From contig JAQXBH010000081.1 in the NCBI GenBank assembly GCA_029252505.1, positions 1-33,848 on the forward strand: a stretch of DNA of 33,848 nucleotides, read 5' to 3'. The position numbers and the translations under genes were made by a program. The notes below the pieces were generated by a model. That model saw nothing but the letters and a program-made list of their open reading frames with translations, searched no databases and was not told where the DNA came from. This document shows, piece after piece, positions 27,194 to 33,729 of this stretch. Each line of letters opens with the position of its first letter. The first letter of the stretch is position 1. The stretch is from Opitutales bacterium (GTDB lineage Bacteria; Verrucomicrobiota; Verrucomicrobiia; Opitutales; Seribacteraceae).

Positions 27194-27718
27194 ATGTCTC
27201 AGAGCAGAACGGAACAGGAATTATCTTTTTTCGAAAAACTAATTCTTCGATGGTATACACAAAGTGAAGGCAGAGTACTTTTAGAGTCTTATTTCCTTTG
27301 TAGCCTTATCCCTGTAATACTTTATATATTACCTCAATGGGTAATGGTCAGTGATGGTAGGGTTCATCGCAACGGGCTTGTGGATTACAGCATGGGGTTG
27401 GGGGCGATATTCCTTGCTCCAATTTTAGAAACAATTTTTATTTTTGTACCCATATTAGAACTTTGCCGATATTGTAAAGTGAAGCCAATTTGGACTATTC
27501 TCGGTTTTGCCCTTTTTTTTGAAATGCTTCACACTCAACGAGGACTTTGGGGACACTTGATTCTTTATCCCTCTATGATTAGCATGACCGTTCTATACTT
27601 GGCAATGAGGGACAAATCATTTTTACATGCTCTACTATTTACTGGAGCAGTTCATGAATTTTACAACTTCACTGTTGTGATGGCGAGCCCGATGACTTAT
27701 GACCACTTTTTCTATTAA
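27194..27718 (+). CDS. Membrane protein resembling CPBP (CAAX-like) intramembrane proteases, with degenerate motif 1
   Basis: 174 residues with about four or five hydrophobic helices. The order of polar residues matches the CPBP/ABI family: motif 1 region LAPILETIFIFVPILE (Glu79, then Thr80 where a second Glu is expected, and no Arg at the usual position), motif 2 FEMLH (Phe109, His113), and motif 3 HEFYN (His154, Asn158). In active members EExxxR, FxxxH and HxxxN/D form a zinc- or glutamate-dependent site inside the membrane. Loss of the second Glu and the Arg suggests an inactive or divergent member. The protein is shorter than most family members. It is 74 bases after the enolase-type gene with its own TATAAT. 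Confidence 0.6.
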   Translation: MSQSRTEQELSFFEKLILRWYTQSEGRVLLESYFLCSLIPVILYILPQWVMVSDGRVHRNGLVDYSMGLGAIFLAPILETIFIFVPILELCRYCKVKPIWTILGFALFFEMLHTQRGLWGHLILYPSMISMTVLYLAMRDKSFLHALLFTGAVHEFYNFTVVMASPMTYDHFFY

Positions 27719-27757
27719 TTCTCTAAAAAAACGAGAAATGAAAAGTGGGTTATTGAA

Positions 27758-28900
27758 CTAGGTATGTGCAAGCTTGCCGTTCGATTCAATTTCTCGCATC
27801 ACATTTTGAATTTCGGACCGGAATTCGTTTAACTTTGTCTTGGATAAATTAATTTTATCATGAGCAGCTTTCTGTAACTCATCGCAAATATCAGTTAGGC
27901 GGTCACTCCATTTTTCGAGGGAGGGGAGAGTCTGTTCGAACAATTCACTAGAAGTAGCAGTAGTTTGTTGAAAAAGGGAAATTTGGTCAGTGAGTTGACG
28001 TTTTGTTTCGCGAGTTTCAGCCAAAAGTATTCTTTCACCTGCAACGCGTTTCAAATCTCCAGTCAATCCAAGCTTGGAGAGAAACCAAATAATCCATTTG
28101 GAGGGATCAAGCTGCCAAGGTTTCACGCCGTTTCGGTAGTCCCATTGAAATTCGTGGTGATAATTATGGTAACCTTCCCCCATGGTAAAGATTGCGGCGA
28201 TCCAACTATCTCGTGCACTGTGGCTTGTTGAGTAAGGTCGTTCGCCGATCATATGGCATAGTGAGTTAATACAAAATGTGGCGTGTTGAACCATTACTAC
28301 CCGTGCGACGCCGGGTATCAATAATCCGCCAAGGGCACCTGCCATCGGGCTGATGTTACCTGTGGAGACTGCATATACATAACCAATGATCGTGGGTAAG
28401 ATGAAACTCATGAAAAATGCAATCCCGTGAACCCATTTATCCTGCCACATTACAAGACGATCTTTTTTCAGGTCTTGTACATTGTTGATCGGGTTGTCCG
28501 GTTTGAGCTTAAACATAAGCCAACCCATGTGAGCCCAGAAAAATCCTTTAGATATGTCATAGGGGTCATCATCAGTATCAACATGTTTGTGATGCTTTCT
28601 ATGTTCGGAGCTCCACCATAGAGCAGAATTTTCAAAAGCAGCAGCACCGAAAAGGAGAACAAACAATTTGACTGGCCATTTCGCCTTGAACGCTTTGTGA
28701 GAAAATAAGCGATGATACCCCACGGTAATACTTAAACCAGTTGCAGGGTAATAAAACATAAAAACCCCAAAAATAAACCAGTCCCATCCAAAAAAATAAA
28801 AGTAAGCCGGCACCGCAGTGAAAGTAAGAATGGCTGTAATAATCAGAAAACTACTAGTTACCCACTCAACTCGATTAAAAGGAATGTTTTTGAACATCAT
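27758..28900 (-). CDS. Membrane acyl desaturase (delta-9, OLE1/DesC type) with C-terminal coiled coil
   Basis: 380 residues; ATG at 28900 or, three bases on, at 28897. The di-iron histidine boxes are all present: HRLFSH (63-68), HRKHH (100-104) and HNYHH (245-249), within the usual four-helix membrane topology. It should introduce a cis double bond into saturated acyl chains to keep membranes fluid. The core ends near residue 285. About 90 further residues (ERILLAETRETKRQLTDQ to the end) are charged and heptad-like, a coiled coil that most stand-alone bacterial desaturases lack. TAGATT on the minus strand (28904-28909) is at -12 to -7 of the second ATG. It is divergent from the ThuA gene. Confidence 0.93.
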   Translation of the reverse strand: MMFKNIPFNRVEWVTSSFLIITAILTFTAVPAYFYFFGWDWFIFGVFMFYYPATGLSITVGYHRLFSHKAFKAKWPVKLFVLLFGAAAFENSALWWSSEHRKHHKHVDTDDDPYDISKGFFWAHMGWLMFKLKPDNPINNVQDLKKDRLVMWQDKWVHGIAFFMSFILPTIIGYVYAVSTGNISPMAGALGGLLIPGVARVVMVQHATFCINSLCHMIGERPYSTSHSARDSWIAAIFTMGEGYHNYHHEFQWDYRNGVKPWQLDPSKWIIWFLSKLGLTGDLKRVAGERILLAETRETKRQLTDQISLFQQTTATSSELFEQTLPSLEKWSDRLTDICDELQKAAHDKINLSKTKLNEFRSEIQNVMREIESNGKLAHT

Positions 28901-28903
28901 ACT

Positions 28904-28909
28904 AATCTA
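28904..28909 (-). promoter_or_regulatory. Candidate -10 hexamer of the desaturase gene
   Basis: TAGATT on the minus strand at -12 to -7 of the ATG at 28897. No good -35 at 17 bases. The same hexamer in the same position precedes the gene at 33106. Confidence 0.35.
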
Positions 28910-29047
28910 TTGGTGAATCCTTAAATTACGAATTCTTTTTTCAGTAGTAAGAAGATCCAATCAATGAATTTTATCTCTTGGACCGATGGGCTTTGACATA
29001 AAAGGAAAATTTTCAAAGTATTTATATTTTAAACTCTCACTTATTTC

Positions 29048-30112
29048 ATGAAAGAATTAGCTCATTTCCTTATTTGTATTTTAACGCTCACAGTATCTTC
29101 ACTGTTTCTATGTGCAGAGGACTCGAAAATTCTTACCTTGAAGGGTAAAATTGGTCCGGGGAATGGAAAAACGGTGGTCCTGGTTTCTGGCGATGAAGAG
29201 TATCGAAGTGAGGAAAGTATGCCCATGTTGGCCAAAATTTTTGCCGAAAAACATGGATTTACCTGCAAAGTTCTCTTCGCATGGGATAAAACCGGCAAAT
29301 ATATTGACCCTAATAATCAACAGGGCGTAATTGGTTGGGAGCATCTCAAGAGTGCGGATCTTATGGTAATTGGCACACGATTTCGTAAACCAAATGCAGA
29401 GGATGCTGAGCATATCACAAATTTCTTAAACTCAGGGAAACCAGTAGTTGGTATTCGTACTTCCACTCATGCATTTAATGGAGGAGAAAAATTGGGAGAT
29501 AAAATTTCGTACAGTCAGTTCGGACCACTCATTATGGGAGAAGGTTGGGTGAGTCACCATGGCAAGCACAAGGGCGAAGGAGCACGTGGAATGGTTGAGA
29601 CTAAGAATGCCGCCCATCCAATTCTTCATGGAGTAACTGATGTATTCGGTCCCTCTGATGTTTATGGAATTAATCGCTTGAATGAAAAAGATACAATTCT
29701 TTTGCGGGGAGCAGTAACCAAAACACTTGCGCCAAACTCTTCCTTTGTAGATGCGAAGAACGACCCCATGCAACCGCTTGCATGGCTTCACCCGTACACT
29801 GCTCCCAATGGAAAGAAAGGCACCACATTTTGTACCACTATGGGTGCATCAGTTGACTTGGTTAGCGAAGATTTACGGCGAATACTGGTGAACTCGGTTT
29901 ATCATCTCACTGGGCTAAAAGTTCCTGCTCATGCAGATGTTAGCTATGTGGATCCATTTTACCCTTCTTTTTATGGATTTATTAAAGACAAAAAGTATTG
30001 GTCGGGCCAAGACATGCAAGCTGAAGATTATGGTTTAGGTAAGACTCCTCATGCACCGGATCCCCAAGGCTCGCCTAGTTGGTCATTTCGTGACACCCCG
30101 AATAAGAAGTAA
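29048..30112 (+). CDS. Secreted ThuA-like (trehalose utilisation, class I glutamine-amidotransferase fold) protein
   Basis: 354 residues with a signal peptide (MKELAHFLICILTLTVSSLFLCA). The domain begins KTVVLVSGDEEYRSEESMPMLAKIFAEKHGF, continues with LKSADLMVIGTRFRKP and LNSGKPVVGIRTSTHAF, and ends with the HPYTAPNGKKGTTFCTTMGA strand. ThuA-like proteins are numerous in Planctomycetes and Verrucomicrobia, usually near sugar-handling genes; ThuA itself helps convert trehalose to 3-keto derivatives, but the exported versions have no firm activity. A perfect TTGACA lies at 28993-28998, without a good -10 at the right distance. It is convergent with the small lipoprotein gene, four bases away. 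Confidence 0.87.
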   Translation: MKELAHFLICILTLTVSSLFLCAEDSKILTLKGKIGPGNGKTVVLVSGDEEYRSEESMPMLAKIFAEKHGFTCKVLFAWDKTGKYIDPNNQQGVIGWEHLKSADLMVIGTRFRKPNAEDAEHITNFLNSGKPVVGIRTSTHAFNGGEKLGDKISYSQFGPLIMGEGWVSHHGKHKGEGARGMVETKNAAHPILHGVTDVFGPSDVYGINRLNEKDTILLRGAVTKTLAPNSSFVDAKNDPMQPLAWLHPYTAPNGKKGTTFCTTMGASVDLVSEDLRRILVNSVYHLTGLKVPAHADVSYVDPFYPSFYGFIKDKKYWSGQDMQAEDYGLGKTPHAPDPQGSPSWSFRDTPNKK

Positions 30113-30115
30113 GTT

Positions 30116-30442
30116 TTATTCTCCCTCTTTATTTTTATTTGCGATTTCAATCTTCGCCTGCTCAGCCAGTTTTCGATACCGGACTGCTTCCTGTAAATAT
30201 ACCATTCGCAAGTTATGCCCGCCGAGCTTGCTGTAGTTGCGAAATTTAGGGTTAGAATAAGCAGGGCTTAGACTTTGGGCATCAGCAAGTGCCTGATAGG
30301 ATCTTGCCCTTGTCTCATATCTTTTTGCACGAATTTCAGCAGATTCAATGCTTGGTTTGGGCGATTGATTAATGGAAGAGGTACAGCCATTTTGGAGGAG
30401 AAACAATCCAATGCAAAGAATGATTTGAACGGCTCTTTTCAC
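30116..30442 (-). CDS. Small lipoprotein of unknown function
   Basis: 108 residues. MKRAVQIILCIGLFLLQNGCTSS is a lipoprotein signal peptide with lipobox LQNGC. The mature part is short, helical and charged (EIRAKRYETRARSYQALADAQSLSPAY and then LQEAVRYRKLAEQAKIEIANK), which would suit a small coiled-coil envelope protein. No family is recognised. The start is GTG at 30442, overlapping the stop of the upstream exported protein as GTGA, so the two are co-translated and may act together. It is convergent with the ThuA gene. Confidence 0.65.
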   Translation of the reverse strand: MKRAVQIILCIGLFLLQNGCTSSINQSPKPSIESAEIRAKRYETRARSYQALADAQSLSPAYSNPKFRNYSKLGGHNLRMVYLQEAVRYRKLAEQAKIEIANKNKEGE

Positions 30443-30900
30443 GGAGTTGTAATTCCGGCTTGAATTAATTGCTCTTTTACCTGTTCGACTGATATCCCTG
30501 CTGTGGGAAGTGGATAACCCAATGTATCTCCATTGGGAGTAAAACCATCCCCCGATTTTGTCTTCCGAATGTAGGAAATCTCTCCCTGCTGACGGGATGG
30601 GGAGAAAATGGTAAGTTGGTCATTTTTTGTTCCCCGTAGACAAAGATCGTAGAGACAACCAGGGGTCATTCCATTTGCCCCCCAGAAAGCACCCATGTTG
30701 GTCTTGCGGTCAGGTGCAGAACTTCCAATTGCACATTCAATGAGTCCATTCCTAAGGACGAAGTCTCCAATGATACCATCCGCCTCTTTACCTTTGGGGA
30801 GTTGAGTAACCGTGTCAGGAGAAATTTCAATGATTTCTACTTTTCCAAATTGCGAAAAAATGGGAATGAGTAAAAGAAATAAAAGAGATGTTTTTTTCAT
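30439..30900 (-). CDS. Short exported protein, resembles the N-terminal part of a larger Planctomycete/Verrucomicrobia family
   Basis: 153 residues with a signal peptide (MKKTSLLFLLLIPIFSQFG). The mature part has the pattern LPKGKEADGIIGDFVLRNGLIECAI, then RKTNMGAFWGANGMTPGCLYDLCLRG. I recall this GKE-x-D-x-I-x-GD-x-x-LRN type of opening from much longer secreted proteins in these phyla. Here the frame ends after a short unrelated-looking tail (SVEQVKEQLIQAGITTP), so this is either a stand-alone version of the first domain or a truncated gene. No function is known. It overlaps the small lipoprotein gene by four bases and is divergent from the histidine phosphatase. Confidence 0.55.
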   Translation of the reverse strand: MKKTSLLFLLLIPIFSQFGKVEIIEISPDTVTQLPKGKEADGIIGDFVLRNGLIECAIGSSAPDRKTNMGAFWGANGMTPGCLYDLCLRGTKNDQLTIFSPSRQQGEISYIRKTKSGDGFTPNGDTLGYPLPTAGISVEQVKEQLIQAGITTP

Positions 30901-31062
30901 TGAGCTATGGGTTGAGGATGGGAAACACTAAATTGTGTGCTGAAATTAATTATTACAACCCCTGAAAGTGACTTTTGATTCGTTTCTTGTAAGGTTCTCT
31001 TCCCTTGGATCGGATAATGTGGGTACTATTTATTAAAATTATACTGACCCAATTCTACTTTC

Positions 31063-31071
31063 TGTTATAGA
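31063..31071 (+). promoter_or_regulatory. Extended -10 promoter of the histidine phosphatase gene
   Basis: TGTTATAGA, i.e. TG, one base, TATAGA. It ends eight bases before the ATG at 31080. Only a weak -35. The transcript would have almost no leader. Confidence 0.35.
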
Positions 31072-31079
31072 AATATTAC

Positions 31080-31718
31080 ATGTCTCAAAATACAAGTATT
31101 ACTCTTATTCGTCATGGTGAAACCGAATGGAATTTGTGTGGACGTTGGCAGGGGCACGCAGATTCTCCGCTGAGTTCCCGTGGTGTCGCACAGGCAGAAG
31201 CACTAGGCCAAAGAATGAAGGGTGAGAAATTCGATTTTTATTATTCAAGTGATCTCGGTCGTGCCATGCACACATCTGAACTGGTGGGCGGGCCATCCGG
31301 TTTGGTTGCTGAGAAATTTATTGGATTGCGGGAACGTGATCTTGGGGTGTTGGAGGGCATGAACACCGAGGAGATGAAAGTGAGTCAACCAGATATTTAC
31401 TCCTCCTTTCGTAGTGATGGTCCGGACTTTCAGGTTCCCGGCGGAGAGAGCTTTCGTGAATTTTACGAACGTTGTTCTGGTGCAGTCGAGGAGCTTGCTA
31501 CTAGACATTCGGGAGCGAAAATTGCATTGATTACACATGGCGGAGTGCTGGGTGCAATTTTTCGTTATGTTCTCAATCTGCCTTTGGATTCCGATCGTAA
31601 TTTTGTTCTTCTGAACTGCTCGATTAATCGGATCGAAAAGATTGAGGCGGGGTGGAATTTGATCAGCTGGGGAGATGTAGCTCACTTAAAAGAGTTAAGC
31701 ACCTTAGATGATGCCTGA
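31080..31718 (+). CDS. Histidine phosphatase family protein (phosphoglycerate-mutase-like)
   Basis: 212 residues. The catalytic RHG is Arg11-His12-Gly13 in LIRHGETEWNLCGRWQGHADSPLS, Arg61 is in SSDLGRAMHTSE, Glu85 in LRERDLGVLEG, and the second His153 in LITHGGVLG. The set is complete, so the enzyme should be active. The length and the GRWQGHADSPLS block are closer to cofactor-dependent phosphatases (GpmB/CobC type) than to true glycolytic mutases. The substrate is a small phosphate ester that cannot be named. It is monocistronic and has no Shine-Dalgarno sequence. Confidence 0.9.
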   Translation: MSQNTSITLIRHGETEWNLCGRWQGHADSPLSSRGVAQAEALGQRMKGEKFDFYYSSDLGRAMHTSELVGGPSGLVAEKFIGLRERDLGVLEGMNTEEMKVSQPDIYSSFRSDGPDFQVPGGESFREFYERCSGAVEELATRHSGAKIALITHGGVLGAIFRYVLNLPLDSDRNFVLLNCSINRIEKIEAGWNLISWGDVAHLKELSTLDDA

Positions 31719-31999
31719 GTTCACTTACATTCTGCCTCTATTTGCTTGTTCATTTTCATACAGTTGTGCCGCGTAGAGAACCATTCGTTCTTTTTCACAA
31801 CAACAAGATCAATATTTGAAGAGAGGGAAGCAAAACTCCTCTTTTATGCAGTAAGCAATTCGTATAGAAGTATGATATCCTAGCGTTGGCATAAATGAGT
31901 CTGCGAATGTAGAAATTTTGACCTTACTTCTTGTCTCTAAAAAGACTGTATTCATAAATGTGATGCAATATTCTTGATTTTACTTTGTGCTTTAAAAAA
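31719..31999. other. Convergent intergenic region, nothing recognised
   Basis: 281 bases between the ends of two convergent genes. It is AT-rich, with no coding-like frame on either strand, no tRNA and no strong hairpin followed by a T-run that I can see. Confidence 0.5.
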
Positions 32000-33106
32000 T
32001 TATTGTAGCCCCAAAGAAAGCTTATTTCGACAGTAGGATATACTTTTTTCAAGCTGACTGAGTTGATAATTTTGTTGGGCCACTTTTTTTTCTACACCAT
32101 CCGGTGAAATGAAAGGTTTTATTTCCTCTCCTTTTTGGCTGATCAGCAAGAAACGCGAAAAGTCTTTCGCTAAAAAAGTAGAATAGGGGGGCCAAAAAGT
32201 TGATTCCAAATAAGGAAATTCCTTCGCAAATCCTGATATGATTTCTAATTGCATGGGAAGGGCAGGGCACAGCCTCTTCCATTCTGAGACAAAAGTGTGC
32301 AGATCTGTGCAACCCTCTCCCATTGCAGTCCATTGTACTTTTACCCCTCTTTTACTTTTCCAAAGCATGGAGTCTCGAATACCACTCGATAGGGCATAAG
32401 GGGCAAGGTTTCGAAGGGTGTCAACGGGGTCTTCGAGAGTCCAGGTTGCATTACCCGAATCTAGAGTGGCGCCAACATAGTCAGTCCCTGCCCGTTCAAT
32501 TAATTCAATAAGTTCTCTACTGTGCAAATCTCCTGCATGGTTCTCAACTGCTATCTTAACTCCCGCATTTAATGCCACTGCCTTTATTTTTTTCAGAACT
32601 TGTACAGTGCTCGTGATATGGTTCTGAATTCCTCCTTGGGTGTATCGGTCTTTCATCGTCCCTAGGTAGCATCGTGCCACGCTTGAACCAACCTCTTTTG
32701 CCACCCGTATAAGAAGACGTAAATGCTCCTCGGCGGTTCCATATTTATCCTTGAAACTTTTGGAGGTGGGACAAATCCCACCAGTTCCAGTATGGATGAC
32801 TATGCCTTGGTTTTGGGCTTCCTGTTTAATCTCCTTGAGATACGAGGAATCCAAAGACTCATAAACTTCGAGGTCGGAAAATAAGATCGAATCCAGCTTT
32901 TGTGAACTTGCATATTTAAGAAGTTGTGGAGCTTTCCAGCCAAGAGATCTTATCGAAAAGTTGTCAAATCCAAGAGGAATTCTTAATGCCGAAGAACTGC
33001 TTCCACGCAGTGAGTCTGTTACCATTAAACTGGAAGCAAGTAAAGGTACTGATCCTTGACAGAATTGACGTCTGGTTTGAGAAGTGTTGAGTAGATCCAT
33101 GTGCAT
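32000..33106 (-). CDS. Tat-exported sugar phosphate isomerase/epimerase-like TIM-barrel protein
   Basis: 368 residues. LNTSQTRRQFCQGSVPLLASSLM is a twin-arginine signal, so the protein should be folded, perhaps with metal, before export to the periplasm. The barrel follows the xylose-isomerase-like pattern: DSILFSDLEVYESLD, VARCYLGTMKD, VKIAVENHAGDLHSRELIELIERAG, VGATLDSGNATWTLEDPVDTLRNLAPYALSSGIRD and MQLEIISG. The Glu of VENHAGD, the Asp of LDSGN and the late Glu are the usual metal ligands. Exported proteins of this type are common in Verrucomicrobia and Planctomycetes; the substrate is unknown. ATG at 33106 has TAGATT at -12 to -7. Confidence 0.85.
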   Translation of the reverse strand: MHMDLLNTSQTRRQFCQGSVPLLASSLMVTDSLRGSSSSALRIPLGFDNFSIRSLGWKAPQLLKYASSQKLDSILFSDLEVYESLDSSYLKEIKQEAQNQGIVIHTGTGGICPTSKSFKDKYGTAEEHLRLLIRVAKEVGSSVARCYLGTMKDRYTQGGIQNHITSTVQVLKKIKAVALNAGVKIAVENHAGDLHSRELIELIERAGTDYVGATLDSGNATWTLEDPVDTLRNLAPYALSSGIRDSMLWKSKRGVKVQWTAMGEGCTDLHTFVSEWKRLCPALPMQLEIISGFAKEFPYLESTFWPPYSTFLAKDFSRFLLISQKGEEIKPFISPDGVEKKVAQQNYQLSQLEKSISYCRNKLSLGLQ

Positions 33107-33112
33107 TATGCC

Positions 33113-33118
33113 AATCTA
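33113..33118 (-). promoter_or_regulatory. Candidate -10 hexamer at leaderless position
   Basis: TAGATT on the minus strand at exactly -12 to -7 of the ATG at 33106. No good -35 is visible. Confidence 0.35.
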
Positions 33119-33228
33119 TGCGAGTGCGATCTGCAAGTTTGAAAATGTTGGAGTATGAGTTTTTCAATTCTAGCCTATGACCTTCACTCGTTCTGTTACC
33201 CTCGATTCCAAGCGAGTTCGATTTAATC

Positions 33229-33290
33229 AAATATTATTAAAAAATTGCCTACTACGATTAAAAAAATATAAAAAAACATTAAATATTATT
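33229..33290. repeat. Direct 10-mer repeat AAATATTATT, two copies 52 bases apart
   Basis: AAATATTATT at 33229-33238 and 33281-33290, each followed closely by a TTGCC sequence (33245-33249 and 33290-33294). The second copy runs into the putative -35 (TTGCCA, 33290-33295) of the small ORF at 33329. The region is very AT-rich, so chance is possible. Confidence 0.35.
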
Positions 33291-33319
33291 TGCCAAGACT
33301 AATTGTATTAGCATAGGTT
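33290..33319 (+). promoter_or_regulatory. Candidate promoter of the first small paralog
   Basis: TTGCCA (33290-33295), 18-base spacer, TAGGTT (33314-33319), ending nine bases before the ATG at 33329. A near-leaderless transcript is expected. Confidence 0.3.
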
Positions 33320-33328
33320 ATCGGGTAT

Positions 33329-33556
33329 ATGAAAGAGAGTAAGGAAATCCAGTTGGAGGAATTTAAAGTTGTTTACGAATTAGAAGGCTCCCTTGATCTC
33401 GCCACAAAGTATTTTATGGCAACACAAACTGAGGACGCTAAAAAAATGTTTTCTTTCGTTTGCCAGAAAAATGATATGAATTCTACTGTGCATAGCATAG
33501 AGAAATGGAATCGCTGGAGTTCGCAATGGGAAGTGCAGGACGAAGCAGTTTCCTAA
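33329..33556 (+). CDS. Small acidic protein of unknown function, first of two tandem paralogs
   Basis: 75 residues (MKESKEIQLEEFKVVYELEG to the end), no signal peptide or membrane segment, acidic, predicted mixed alpha/beta. The pattern LEEFK-x-x-Y-x-x-E, then KYF-x-A, then DAKKMF is repeated in the next ORF, whose first 39 residues match at 16 positions without gaps. That similarity, rather than length, shows that both are real genes. A Trp-rich end (WNRWSSQWEV) follows. No family is recognised. It has a near-leaderless promoter and an AT-rich upstream region with a direct repeat. Confidence 0.65.
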   Translation: MKESKEIQLEEFKVVYELEGSLDLATKYFMATQTEDAKKMFSFVCQKNDMNSTVHSIEKWNRWSSQWEVQDEAVS

Positions 33557-33584
33557 CTTAGTTTCATTTTTTTGTTTTCGATTT

Positions 33585-33594
33585 CCCCCCCCCC
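33585..33594 (+). repeat. C10 homopolymer tract between the two small paralogs
   Basis: Ten consecutive C residues in an otherwise AT-rich spacer, 28 bases after the stop of the first small ORF and about 100 bases upstream of the promoter of the second. Confidence 0.9.
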
Positions 33595-33694
33595 AATAAT
33601 CTTGGCAGTTTTGAATTCCTTACCGTGGATTTTCTTGACTAAATATTAGTAACAAGGAGAGGTCGGTTTGATCAAAAAAAATCTGGTTCGCGAT

Positions 33695-33723
33695 TTGAAA
33701 TCTCATTCAAATTAGGCTATATT
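33695..33723 (+). promoter_or_regulatory. Strong promoter of the second small paralog, leaderless geometry
   Basis: TTGAAA (33695-33700), exactly 17 bases, TATATT (33718-33723). The -10 is at -12 to -7 of the ATG at 33730, so the start of transcription should coincide with the start codon. Confidence 0.6.
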
Positions 33724-33729
33724 TAAATT

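Noticed and set aside
27716-27740. TTCTC...GAGAA stem with an A-run in the loop between two convergent genes
   Set aside because: Five base pairs only and no T-run after the stem; not a convincing terminator.
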